Shown here piece by piece: positions 6,781-14,441 of a stretch of DNA of 24,286 nucleotides. Position 1 is the first letter of the stretch, and the number at the start of each line of letters is the position of its first letter. Position numbers and translations under genes: made by a program. The stretch spans positions 1-24,286 of the forward strand of contig JBKHHU010000028.1 in NCBI GenBank assembly GCA_046539045.1, read 5' to 3'. Under the pieces are notes generated by a model that ran no database searches, had not been told where the DNA came from, and saw nothing but the letters and a program-made list of their open reading frames with translations. The DNA comes from JBKHHU01 sp046539045 (GTDB taxonomy: Bacteria; Planctomycetota; Phycisphaerae; SM23-33).

Positions 6781-7143
6781 AAAGCAGACGTCCCTACGGG
6801 AAATGACGGGCTGTTGAACGGCGTAAGTTCCTGTTGGATATGGTCTTGCGTGTGAATGATCTGCTTTTGCATGATGTTCCTTTCCGGCCGGCTCGGCCTT
6901 GACCCTATGGGCGCGCACCGCGCGCCTTCCACCCTCTCTGCCGGCGGCAGGGTTTCAGCGCGCGCCCGTTGCCGCCGACAGGGCGACAAAACCGCAAACC
7001 CAACGCCGCCAGAGAGAAGAAAATGTCAGAAACCAACAGTTTTGCCGGACGGGGTGGGGACCATCCCAGCGCGCGCTTCTGCACAGGTTCGGAATAGTCG
7101 GAAACTCACCGGCCGCGGAGGCGCAGGGGCGCCGAGGGGTGTT

Positions 7144-7235
7144 GATTCACACACAGAGAAACTGAGAGACAGAGGGTTTTTGATGGTGACGCGTCGGCCG
7201 TCGCGAAGCGGGGCGGGTCCGTGAGCCCGCGACGG
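7144..7235. repeat. Dispersed intergenic repeat, copy 1
   Basis: About 92 bp closely related to 10501-10593. Shared blocks include CACACACAG, GACAGAGGGTTTTT, GTGACG.GTCGG and TCCGTGAGCCCGCGACGG. In this copy GTCCGT/ACGGAC (7218-7223 with 7232-7237 approximately) can close a hairpin around GAGCCCGCG. No reading frame or terminal repeats suggest a transposon. Confidence 0.65.
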
Positions 7236-7346
7236 ACTCTCTGTTCGGGATGGTGTGCGTATATTGCCCGCGTCTTCTCCACGGGCTCGTGCCTTCCTCG
7301 GCTCTGCCTCAGCGCGCACGGAGTCCGCAGCGGCAGAACATGGGTG

Positions 7347-7387
7347 TAAAATAACCGGCCGTGCCGCGTTGTAGCGACACGGCCGGT
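7347..7387 (-). terminator. Intrinsic terminator of the PEP-CTERM gene
   Basis: A 10-bp perfect stem (7354-7363 with 7378-7387, ACCGGCCGTG on the plus strand) has a 14-nt loop and is followed on the minus strand by TATTTTA. It lies 33 bp downstream of the stop codon at 7421. Confidence 0.85.
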
Positions 7388-7420
7388 ATTCAGGCGAATG
7401 CTATCTACATGCAGTTGCAA

Positions 7421-8197
7421 TCAGGCTTTGCGACGTCGTCGGAGAAGCAGCGCCACTCCGCCGGCAGCCAGAAGGCCCATGGTGGCCGGCTCGGGCACGG
7501 CGACCGCGACGTTGTCCACGTGCCAGTTGCCGGAGTCTGCCTCTCCGCGGCCCGGATCGAAGTAGACCGCAGCAAGATACCCATTGCCTTCCGTAGAAGG
7601 ATCCTTCTGGTAATAGGTCAGATCGGTCCATGCTGCCAGTTCAGTGTCGTCGGACAGGTCGATCAACGAAACATCGTATTCAGCACCAAAATTGCCTTCG
7701 ATGACGATCTTGTAGGCATTGATCGTATCATCAGTGAAATCCGACGTGCTGACCAGGTCGGCAGAGTCAGGCAGTTGATTGAATTCACCACCTTGAGCAC
7801 CCTCGCGCAACGATAGACTGCCGTCTTCAGAGACACGCAGATTGATGTAGGGATTCCCGTCGTCATCCCGCAACGTTACCTGCGTCGCCGGGGCATCTGC
7901 ACTGATCCCAGACATATCCACCGCGAAGTCGTAGGACACTTGGAACTGATCTGTCAGATTTTCGCTGAATTCCTGTCGGATCAGCGATGTCGCCTGCGTT
8001 TTCGTCAGGGCCGCCGCAGAACCGCCGTCAAAACCAGGAACCTGGTCGGCCCCGCCGCCATCATACAGGTCCCAACCGTCGGGGTTTCCATCGGTCCAGC
8101 TCTCAAAATCGCCGTTGGTCACCAGCGAGCCGGCCGCCGGGTTGGCAACCAGTGCGCAGATGGCGATTGCCGCTATCGAATACATTGTGAATTTCAT
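7421..8197 (-). CDS. PEP-CTERM sorting-domain protein, secreted
   Basis: A 258-residue exported protein. Residues 1-24 or so form a Sec signal peptide (hydrophobic AAIAICALVA ending NPAAG). The mature part starts SLVTNGDFESWTDGNPDGW, the typical opening of jelly-roll carbohydrate-binding-like domains (CBM4/9 type). It continues as a mostly beta, acidic domain with a WHVDNVAV end strand. The C-terminus is a classic PEP-CTERM signal: VPEPAT, a hydrophobic helix (MGLLAAGGVALLL) and RRRRKA. Such proteins are cut and anchored by an exosortase, which is not in the window. The start was set at the ATG at 8197 because AGGAGG lies 8 nt upstream and the signal peptide begins there. It has its own terminator and is divergent from the AraC-type regulator. 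The ligand is unknown. Confidence 0.9.
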   Translation of the reverse strand: MKFTMYSIAAIAICALVANPAAGSLVTNGDFESWTDGNPDGWDLYDGGGADQVPGFDGGSAAALTKTQATSLIRQEFSENLTDQFQVSYDFAVDMSGISADAPATQVTLRDDDGNPYINLRVSEDGSLSLREGAQGGEFNQLPDSADLVSTSDFTDDTINAYKIVIEGNFGAEYDVSLIDLSDDTELAAWTDLTYYQKDPSTEGNGYLAAVYFDPGRGEADSGNWHVDNVAVAVPEPATMGLLAAGGVALLLRRRRKA

Positions 8198-8232
8198 CAA
8201 TCCAACCTCCTGTGCATGAGTCTTGTTGTACC

Positions 8233-8249
8233 GAGACCTGTCTGGTCTC
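8233..8249. promoter_or_regulatory. Inverted repeat in the PEP-CTERM leader
   Basis: GAGACC and GGTCTC are separated by 5 bp, just downstream of the proposed minus-strand -10 (8264-8269). It could be an operator for the divergent regulator or a hairpin in the mRNA leader. Its function is inferred from position only. Confidence 0.4.
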
Positions 8250-8263
8250 CGTAACGTCAATGT

Positions 8264-8292
8264 ATTGTACCCCTGGCCAAACATACGGTCTT
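8264..8292 (-). promoter_or_regulatory. Putative PEP-CTERM gene promoter
   Basis: On the minus strand AAGACC (8287-8292) and TACAAT (8264-8269) are separated by 17 bp; the -10 is good and the -35 weak. It interlocks with the divergent promoter at 8274-8302. Confidence 0.4.
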
Positions 8293-8302
8293 TGCATATA
8301 AT
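8274..8302 (+). promoter_or_regulatory. Putative promoter of the AraC/XylR-type regulator
   Basis: TGGCCA (8274-8279) and a perfect TATAAT (8297-8302) are separated by 17 bp. The leader to the TTG start at 8392 would be about 80 nt. Confidence 0.5.
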
Positions 8303-8391
8303 GGCAAAACTGTTGATCTATTCTGTCACACGGATCCGCCACAAGGAGCAGCCCTCCCGGGCAGCCGGAGACAAGAAGGCGATAGCCGATT

Positions 8392-9549
8392 TTGAGAGAT
8401 AAAGATACAATTCGCATCGCGGTTCTTCTGGCTCGCAAGCAGTTGCAACTGCACCGGTCCCTGCCAGGGCTGCATCGTTTCAGTCGGGAGCATCCGGAGG
8501 TACAGTTCTTATCGATCCACGAGGAGGTCGGGCTGGACGATCTGCTGGCAGAGGGGCAGATTGACGGCATTTTGGGCCATCGGGAAGTCCAGCACCTTCC
8601 CACGCTGGAAGCCTGGGGCGGCCCCATGGTTTCGATCCTCTGGGGCGTCGGCGATGGGCCCATGGTGATCCACGATCACGGAGCGATCGGGCGGATGGCG
8701 GGCAGTTTCCTGGTCGAGCGTGGCTTTGAGGATATCGGGTATACCGGCGATCCATCGGCCGCTTGGTCTGGCATGCGCCGGGCGGGTCTGCAGGAAACGG
8801 CCTTGTCGGCGGGCAGGCGTGTGCATCTACTCCAGGACCAGCCCGGGATGGGGCCGGAAGTCTACGCGTCACGGTCGGGCTACATCGATGCCATGGTTCG
8901 CTGGCTGGGCAACCAGACCTTCCCCTTTGGCCTGTTCTGCGGGCTGGACAGCATCGGCGAGTTCGCCCTGGAGGCCTGCGTTGAACTGGGCCTGCGCGTT
9001 CCGGATGACGTGGCCATCCTGGCCGCCACCGGCGATGAGTGGTTCAGCCGCTTCTGCGACCCGCCGCTCACCACGGTAAACACCAATCTGCCCGAAATGG
9101 CCTACGAGGCAGCTCACTGGCTGCTGGAGATCATTCAGGGCCGATCCACCACGTCGGAGAATCTGCGCGTCGTGCCCCCCATCGGGATCACCGAGCGGGC
9201 CTCGACCGATGTGTTTCCCTACGATGACCGGGCTGTGGCCCGAGCCATGCGCTTCGCGCGGGATCATCTCTCCGATTCGATCGGAGTGGACGACCTGGCC
9301 GCCGAGGCGAAGGTCTCGGCCAGCACGCTGCATCGTCGGTTCGTTGCCGCTACGGGCCTGGCGCCGGGGGCGATGCTGCGCCGGCTGCGGATCGACCGGG
9401 CCCGCCACCGACTTGTCGAAACCGACGACAGCCTGCTCCAGATCGCCCTGGAGTGCGGCTTTGGCGGGGCCGCCCAGTTCAGCCGGGAGTTCCGCAAGGC
9501 AGTCGGCACGAGCCCCTCGCAGTTTCGATCCGACAGCCTCAGCCCCTGA
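8392..9549 (+). CDS. XylR-like transcription regulator (LacI-type sensor plus AraC HTH)
   Basis: A 385-residue regulator. Residues 1 to about 265 resemble the periplasmic-binding-protein-like sensor of XylR/LacI proteins: IRIAVLLARK at the start, GILGHREV, a segment like RMAGSFLVERGFEDIGYTG, FGLFCGLDSIGEFALEAC and VPDDVAILAATGDEWF. The C-terminal about 100 residues are an AraC helix-turn-helix domain: IGVDDLAAEAKVSASTLHRRF (first HTH), RRLRIDRARH and LLQIALECGFGGAAQFSREFRK (second HTH), GTSPSQFR. It therefore probably senses a sugar and activates or represses nearby genes. The start is a TTG nine bases after an in-frame TAG, with AAGAAGG 12 nt upstream; no ATG fits. It is divergent from the PEP-CTERM gene, a likely target. 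The ligand is unknown. Confidence 0.88.
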   Translation: MRDKDTIRIAVLLARKQLQLHRSLPGLHRFSREHPEVQFLSIHEEVGLDDLLAEGQIDGILGHREVQHLPTLEAWGGPMVSILWGVGDGPMVIHDHGAIGRMAGSFLVERGFEDIGYTGDPSAAWSGMRRAGLQETALSAGRRVHLLQDQPGMGPEVYASRSGYIDAMVRWLGNQTFPFGLFCGLDSIGEFALEACVELGLRVPDDVAILAATGDEWFSRFCDPPLTTVNTNLPEMAYEAAHWLLEIIQGRSTTSENLRVVPPIGITERASTDVFPYDDRAVARAMRFARDHLSDSIGVDDLAAEAKVSASTLHRRFVAATGLAPGAMLRRLRIDRARHRLVETDDSLLQIALECGFGGAAQFSREFRKAVGTSPSQFRSDSLSP

Positions 9550-9654
9550 ATTGACTTCCCGGATCGCTGGTTCGCGCCTGGGCGGTGCGGTACGCCGGAC
9601 GCGGAGAAGCGGCCCTGAAGGGCCATCGGCAGGCGCGGTCCACCTGCACAGCGG

Positions 9655-9683
9655 TTGCAACGGAGCAGGTCGGCGGATATAGT
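9655..9683 (+). promoter_or_regulatory. Sigma70-type promoter of the 9718 gene
   Basis: TTGCAA (9655-9660) and TATAGT (9678-9683) are separated by exactly 17 bp, 34 bp before the ATG. This is one of the clearest promoters in the window. A small palindrome GGCCCTGAAGGGCC lies upstream at about 9611-9624. Confidence 0.6.
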
Positions 9684-9717
9684 GTGGCGCTTTGAGATCA
9701 AGCTTTGGGAGCCGTGC

Positions 9718-10464
9718 ATGAGCATCGATTTCAGCAGCCTGGCCGACGATTTCTTCATCAACCTGAACGTACAGACCACGCTGACCTTACCGGACAGTCG
9801 GGAGACGATTCTGCATTTCTGCGAGGTGATCCAGAAGCAGTTTCCCGAGATGACGCAGTTCTACCAGCGGGAGAGCGGGGACTTCGTCCTGGAGGCCGAC
9901 CGCGACAAGGGCAGCTACCGCTGGATGGAGATTCAGTCCAACCGTCTGACGGCAGGGTTTTTCAATCCGCCGACAGCGGAGGATGCGTACGATTTCCACC
10001 GCTGGCTGCTGGACCGCAGCGTGTATTTTCTCGGTATCGCGAGCATCGACATCGAGGCGCTGGACGTGCTCTACGGGTTCAACCTGGACTACCGCGGCAA
10101 CCGGGATGCGATCGTCGCCCGGGCCCTGTACGGTGGCTCGCCGCTGGGCGGGCTGATCGAGGACGGCGGATGCAAGCCCATACAGTGCGACCCGACGCTC
10201 GTCATCGGCCTCGATGAGGAATGCTACATGCAGGCCCGGATCAACCTGGAGACGCGGTGTTCGTCTTACCAGGTTCGTACCGGCAATTTCGACGAAGAGC
10301 CGATCAGCGTCTACCTGACGGTCCGGACCTACCCCCGGCCGGGCCGGCTGCTGAACATGCAGGACAGCTTCATCGATCAGAGCGAACAGGGGGAGCAGAT
10401 GCTCACGCGGCACGTCATCCCGCAGGTGATCCGGCCGATCGCGTCGGCAATCGCTGCATCCTGA
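9718..10464 (+). CDS. Conserved-looking cytoplasmic protein of unknown function
   Basis: A 248-residue protein I do not recognise. It has no signal peptide or membrane helix and is acidic with a mixed alpha/beta composition. Visible features are the aromatic-rich N-terminal half (FYQRESGDFVLE, DRDKGSYRWMEI), FNPPTAEDAYDFHRWLLDR, a block around LDVLYGFNLDYRGNRDAIVARALYGGSPL, then LVIGLDEECYMQARINLETR and ISVYLTVRTYPRPG. The pattern of a strand-rich middle and a long repeated domain suggests a sensor or structural protein rather than an enzyme, but no catalytic motif is seen. The ATG follows GGGAG at 6 nt, with its own promoter. It is monocistronic, with a repeat-rich convergent gap downstream. 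Confidence 0.8.
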   Translation: MSIDFSSLADDFFINLNVQTTLTLPDSRETILHFCEVIQKQFPEMTQFYQRESGDFVLEADRDKGSYRWMEIQSNRLTAGFFNPPTAEDAYDFHRWLLDRSVYFLGIASIDIEALDVLYGFNLDYRGNRDAIVARALYGGSPLGGLIEDGGCKPIQCDPTLVIGLDEECYMQARINLETRCSSYQVRTGNFDEEPISVYLTVRTYPRPGRLLNMQDSFIDQSEQGEQMLTRHVIPQVIRPIASAIAAS

Positions 10465-10500
10465 CCGGTCGGTGAGGCGCTGAGATGGGGGGGCGGGGTT

Positions 10501-10593
10501 GAGTCACACACACAGGGCCAGAGCGACAGAGGGTTTTTCGGGTGGTGACGGGTCGGGGGCTTCGAACCGGGCGGATCCGTGAGCCCGCGACGG
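10501..10593. repeat. Dispersed intergenic repeat, copy 2
   Basis: About 93 bp matching 7144-7235, ending TCCGTGAGCCCGCGACGG. Further on, 10755-10790 (CCACGGAGGCACCGAGGGCACGAAGG, shown here in part as GGAGGCACCGAGG) resembles the sequence just before copy 1 (about 7118-7140), so the whole family block seems to recur in pieces. The gap 10465-11197 otherwise holds only the palindromes below and no gene. Confidence 0.65.
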
Positions 10594-10644
10594 GAGTCGC
10601 GCGGTTGATGTGATCAACGGGACGCGCCGCCGCGGCTAGAAACA

Positions 10645-10741
10645 CGCCCCGGCAGGGGCGGGCAGATCGTAGCCCCAAGTGACCGCAGGGAACCTTGGCA
10701 ATCCAGTGACCACCAAGAAAATGCTGAGCCCCGGCAGGGGC
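10645..10741. repeat. Two GCCCC-GGCA-GGGGC palindromes
   Basis: CGCCCCGGCAGGGGCG at 10645-10660 and GCCCCGGCAGGGGC at 10728-10741 are perfect short hairpins. Related forms occur at 14442-14454 (GCCCCGGAGGGGC) and 14530-14542 (GCCCCGTAGGGGC). This is a REP-like family. Confidence 0.6.
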
Positions 10742-11197
10742 GAAAGATTGAAGCTGGCCACGGAGGCACCGAGGGCACGAAGGGTTTTGATGGGGAAAGG
10801 GGTGCTGGCCGCGAACAGCGCGAACTGGTGTTGTAATTGGCAATCGCGGCGCGACCCGGGGAAATGCATGCCATGTCAAGCCAGGGGAAAAACGTCTTCC
10901 AGATGAACGTCATCCCGGACTGCCATCTTCGTCGATGACGGAAATTCCACGAGCGCAAAAAAGTGGCGGGCCTGCCGTCGGGGGGAGGGCGACAGGCACC
11001 GCCTCGGCATTCGAATCGGTCGGGGGAGAACCGATTCGATTGGGGTTACCGTTGGCCGGCAGCGAAGCAACGGATTCACATCCGTCCGCCGTCACTACCG
11101 ATCGAGCACGGATTATACAGGAAATTCCTTTCTCTGCAACCCGAAATTAGGGTAAGTACCTGAGGTTTTCAAGAAATTCTGCCAAAATCTCCGGTAT

Positions 11198-11226
11198 TTG
11201 CGCAAATCCAGACGGATTTGGCGCAA
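11198..11226 (-). terminator. Strong hairpin after the pseudopilin gene
   Basis: A 12-bp stem (11198-11209 with 11214-11226, one bulged base) with a 4-nt loop lies 9 nt beyond the pseudopilin stop. The minus-strand arm reads TTGCGCCAAATCC. No U-run follows directly (a TTTT comes about 12 nt later), so it is either an atypical terminator or an mRNA end-stabiliser. Confidence 0.55.
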
Positions 11227-11235
11227 GTCCGAAAC

Positions 11236-12000
11236 TCAGGGGATCAGGAACGCGTCGCTGAGATGGTCGCGTTCGCCGTCGCTTTCGCTGCCTTGGGAGG
11301 TGTAAATATCGTCACCGTTGACTTCGGTGGTCGTGACCCATTCGACGACTTCGCTGAGTCTGGCAACGTTCTGGCCTTCCCTGCCGTGATTCCGGGAGTT
11401 CTTGCCCTTCTCGGAATTGTCGATGCTTTCGGTCCCTTGCTCGCAGATCGGGTTCAGATCGGCGGCGATCACCAAAGCCCCGACCTCGTCCTGGGTGATG
11501 GGGGTCTGTTCCCAGGTCCGGTTGTCGTTACTGTCCCGGAAGGGGACCTGCGAGAGGTAGCTGTAAGCGAGGGTGCCTTTCTCGAAGCTGCCGTCCTCAA
11601 CACTTGCAGTGCGGAAGCCTTCCCGACTCCGCTTGGCCGCAGGGCACATCATCACCACGCCCGAGGCGAACTTGTGTTCGATCAAGAGCCACAAACTTCC
11701 CGGGTTGCCGTCTTCCATGTCGCCCCAGTTGTTGCTCGTCGGGCCGTTGCTGGGCAGAGCCTTGGAGATGGTTCCGCGATGGTAACGGTTCTCCAGCGCG
11801 TAGGCCTTGCAGCCCTTGGCGATCTCACGGAGATTGGCCGCACACGTTGCCCGCCGGGACATCTCCAGCGCCCCGCCAAGCGAGGGGATGATCAGCGTCG
11901 CCAGCAGGCCGATGATGGAGATCACCACGAGAAGTTCGATGAGTGTAAACCCGCCGACGGCGGTGGGATGGACGGTTCTGTGTTTCGTTATGCTGCTCAT
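11236..12000 (-). CDS. Type II secretion/type IV pilin-like prepilin (pseudopilin)
   Basis: A 254-residue prepilin. After a 17-residue basic leader ending Gly-Gly, the class III signal G|FTLIELLVVISIIGLLATLII (given here as GFTLIELLVVISII) predicts cleavage after Gly17, N-methylation of Phe1 and Glu5 of the mature helix. The globular part has CAANLREIAKGCKAYA (typical of planctomycete prepilins with a Cys near the helix end), VMMCPAAK, SYLSQVPF, LVIAADLNP and near the C-terminus NHGREGQNV, matching the common NH...GQNVL..DGHV motif, although the DGH part is replaced (LSEVVEWV). The ATG at 12000 has no ribosome site, and a promoter -10 ends 6 nt before it. It probably works with the GspE-type ATPase at 14800. 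The function in secretion or a pilus-like fibre is inferred. Confidence 0.9.
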   Translation of the reverse strand: MSSITKHRTVHPTAVGGFTLIELLVVISIIGLLATLIIPSLGGALEMSRRATCAANLREIAKGCKAYALENRYHRGTISKALPSNGPTSNNWGDMEDGNPGSLWLLIEHKFASGVVMMCPAAKRSREGFRTASVEDGSFEKGTLAYSYLSQVPFRDSNDNRTWEQTPITQDEVGALVIAADLNPICEQGTESIDNSEKGKNSRNHGREGQNVARLSEVVEWVTTTEVNGDDIYTSQGSESDGERDHLSDAFLIP

Positions 12001-12006
12001 GCTGAT

Positions 12007-12036
12007 ATTGTACTGATGTCCGGCCTTGCAGGTCAA
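12007..12036 (-). promoter_or_regulatory. Promoter placing the pseudopilin start at or near +1
   Basis: On the minus strand TTGACC (12031-12036) and TACAAT (12007-12012) are separated by 18 bp. Only 6 nt lie between the -10 and the ATG at 12000, so transcription would begin at or next to the start codon. Confidence 0.6.
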
Positions 12037-12124
12037 CGCGGCGATTGGTTTTCCCGGACCCCGGCGGCCAGTTCGGCCCCCCGCGTCGGTGCCGCTCTCG
12101 CCGCCGGTGCCCGGAGGAGTGTCC

Positions 12125-13285
12125 ATGAAGAAGAAGGCGAAGTCGAAGTATCGAGAGGAACCGTCACCGGCGGGCATGGTCATCGGTCTGCAGATCGTGG
12201 CTTTCGCGGTGGTGCTTGTCGGCTGCCTCTGCGGAGGATGGGCGGTGCTGACCGGCCTGTCCGGTCGGCCGGTGGGCTGGCCCTGGATCGGCACCGGGGC
12301 AGGGATCGCCTTGTCCGCCATTGCCATGGGCGTGCTGCTGTGGGGGCTGTCTTGGGTCATCCGCCGTCAGCACCAGCTGTGGATGCGGCAGCAGGGCTTC
12401 GGCAGCGGTCCGCCGGCCGGCGGACAAGCGCCGGAAACGGACGTGCCCGACCCGCCGGAACCTCCGCAGAAACCCACCGACACCGCCCGCCCCGGGAGAG
12501 ACGAGCAACTCTACCAGGAACTGCTGGACGCCATCGATCAGCTCAACCAGACGCTGCTGATGAGCCCCGAGCAGCGCCAGGCCCGCGTGCAACGCCGCCG
12601 ATCGCAGATGAAGAAGACCCTCCTCAATAGATTCCGGCAGCAACTGGACGCCGGTGACCTTGCCGCGGCCGGACATACGCTGGAAACATTCCAGGACGAG
12701 CTGCCCGAAGAGCCCGAGGGCGATGAGATGGAGCAGCAGCTGGCCGACGAAAGGCGGGAGGCGGAGGTCATCGACGTCTCCGACGCGATCAAGACCTGCG
12801 AAGATCTCATGGCCGTCGGGCGGTTCGACGACGCCCGGAGCAATGCCGAGGACCTGCTCAAACGCCATCCGGATTCCGTGCGGGCCGTCGCCTTGGCCGA
12901 TCGCGTGCACCGCGAGACCGCTGCGTTCAGGAACGAGCACCGCAACCGGCTCTACATGGACCTGGAGAAAGCCGTCGAGAACCGCAGATGGGTGCTGGCA
13001 ACCGATGCAGCCAAGCGGTTCCTCGAAATGTACCCCGACGCGGTGGAAGCCGAACTGGTCGAGGCCCAACTGCATACGCTGGAAGACAATGCCCGGATCG
13101 AGCGGGTGCGGAAACATCGCGACGAAATCCGCGACCTGCTCAATCGCCGCCGGTACCCCGAGGCGCTGGAAATCGCCGAACAGGTCATCAAGAACTTCCC
13201 CGGCACCCAGGCGGCGGTGGATCTGGAACAGCAGCTTCCGCGGCTCCGCGAGAAAGCCACGCTGGGCAACAGGAGGACCCCGTGA
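12125..13285 (+). CDS. Membrane protein with helical-repeat (TPR-like) domain
   Basis: A 386-residue protein. The basic N-terminus (KKKAKSKYR) is followed by two membrane helices (about 17-42 and 50-76), a Pro-rich linker (about 95-125), then an acidic and basic all-helical region to the end. In that region VGRFDDARSNAEDLLKRHPDS, then RWVLATDAAKRFLEMYPDAVEA and RRYPEALEIAEQVIKNFPGTQAA are three spaced TPR-type hairpins with the characteristic A..A..fl..yPd pattern. This suggests a cytoplasmic scaffold tethered to the membrane. The ATG was chosen because GGAGGAG is 6-8 nt upstream. Its stop overlaps the M42 peptidase GTG start by 3 bp, so the two are translationally coupled. The partner and role are unknown. 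Confidence 0.8.
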   Translation: MKKKAKSKYREEPSPAGMVIGLQIVAFAVVLVGCLCGGWAVLTGLSGRPVGWPWIGTGAGIALSAIAMGVLLWGLSWVIRRQHQLWMRQQGFGSGPPAGGQAPETDVPDPPEPPQKPTDTARPGRDEQLYQELLDAIDQLNQTLLMSPEQRQARVQRRRSQMKKTLLNRFRQQLDAGDLAAAGHTLETFQDELPEEPEGDEMEQQLADERREAEVIDVSDAIKTCEDLMAVGRFDDARSNAEDLLKRHPDSVRAVALADRVHRETAAFRNEHRNRLYMDLEKAVENRRWVLATDAAKRFLEMYPDAVEAELVEAQLHTLEDNARIERVRKHRDEIRDLLNRRRYPEALEIAEQVIKNFPGTQAAVDLEQQLPRLREKATLGNRRTP

Positions 13286-14370
13286 AGAAACGCTGGATGA
13301 AAACGCTTCGCGACCTGGTGACGCTTCCGACCGCGGCCTTCCGGGAGCAGGAGGTCATCGAGTACATTCGCCGTTGGGCCGAGGAGCGACGCATCGACTT
13401 CCGGCAGGACGCGGTGGGCAACATCGTGCTGCAGGCGGGCCGGCCGGACCCGGCGCGCCGCTGGGTGTTCTCTGCACACCTGGATCACCCGGGTTTCGTC
13501 ACCACGCGGCAGCAGGGCAGAAGCGTCTGGGCGGAGTTCCGCGGCGGGGTCAGCAGCGGGTACTTCAAGGGAGCGGCCGTGTGGCTGTTCGCTCCGGACG
13601 GGCCGGTGCGGGCCGAGGTCCAGACCGTCCGGCTGGAAAAAGCCACGCGCCGCCGCAAGTGCCGCCTCCAGTTGGACCGGGAAACGGATGTCCCGCCGGG
13701 GACCGTGGGCATGTGGGATGTGGACGAATGGGACGTGCGCAATGGCGTGGTCCATTGTCGGGCCTGCGATGACCTTGCCGGCGTGGCCGCAGTGCTGTGC
13801 GCGCTGGACGAGCTGAACCGCTCCGGGCAGGGTTCCGCGGCGGGACTGCTGACCCGGGCCGAGGAAGAAGGCTTTGTCGGGGCGCTGGCGGCCTGCGAGA
13901 ACCGAACCCTCACCGAGGACGGCACGTGGCTGGTGGCCATCGAGACGTCCGCTGCCCAGCCCGCTGCGAGACTCGGCGACGGGGTGGTCATCCGCGTGGG
14001 CGACAAGACCCGGATCTTCGATCCGACCCTGACCGGACACGTGACGAAGATCGCCACCCAACTCGGCAAGCGGGACCGATATTTCAGCTTCATCCGCCGC
14101 CTGATGCCGGGCGGGACGTGCGAATCCACGGCCTACTGCGCGCTGGGCTACAGGGCAACCGGCCTGTGCCTGCCGCTGGGCAACTACCACAACATGGGCT
14201 CGAAAAAGATCGAGGCCGAGCAGATCCACCAGAACGATTACGCCGGCCTGGTCAAGCTGCTGGTGGCGCTGGCTGAGTCCGACACCGACCCGGAAGACAC
14301 CGATGCGGCGCTGAGAGAGCGATTGGGGCAGATACTGGAATCGAAACGGGCTGAGTTTGACGCGGAATAG
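13282..14370 (+). CDS. M42 family metallopeptidase (aminopeptidase)
   Basis: A 362-residue di-zinc peptidase of the M42 (glutamyl aminopeptidase/endoglucanase M) family, which trims N-terminal residues from peptides, usually as a large tetrahedral complex in the cytoplasm. The metal and catalytic residues are visible in order: His66-x-Asp68 in FSAHLDHPGF, Asp163/164 in CRACDDLAGV, Glu195/196 in TRAEEEGFVGA, Glu221 in VAIETS (often Asp in the family) and His303 in LGNYHNMGS. The dimerisation-like beta domain between about 75 and 150 has GMWDVDEWDV. The start is a GTG preceded by AGGAGGA, overlapping the stop of the upstream gene. Coupling to the membrane helical-repeat gene suggests related function. 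Substrate specificity cannot be read. Confidence 0.9.
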   Translation: MKKRWMKTLRDLVTLPTAAFREQEVIEYIRRWAEERRIDFRQDAVGNIVLQAGRPDPARRWVFSAHLDHPGFVTTRQQGRSVWAEFRGGVSSGYFKGAAVWLFAPDGPVRAEVQTVRLEKATRRRKCRLQLDRETDVPPGTVGMWDVDEWDVRNGVVHCRACDDLAGVAAVLCALDELNRSGQGSAAGLLTRAEEEGFVGALAACENRTLTEDGTWLVAIETSAAQPAARLGDGVVIRVGDKTRIFDPTLTGHVTKIATQLGKRDRYFSFIRRLMPGGTCESTAYCALGYRATGLCLPLGNYHNMGSKKIEAEQIHQNDYAGLVKLLVALAESDTDPEDTDAALRERLGQILESKRAEFDAE

Positions 14371-14441
14371 CTGCATTCGGGAACATGGATGCGTTGATAG
14401 TCAGCGTCGTTGCACGGGCGGGCGGCTTTTTCATGTAGTTC

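Noticed and set aside
5775..6989. Long minus-strand open frame of about 400 codons
   Set aside because: It is antisense to cysE, whose motifs are unmistakable. GC-rich third positions keep the opposite frame open.
10614..10958. Minus-strand small frames in the 10465-11197 gap
   Set aside because: They translate the GCCCC/GGGGC palindromes and the dispersed repeat; composition is unlike the genes around and no ribosome site is seen.
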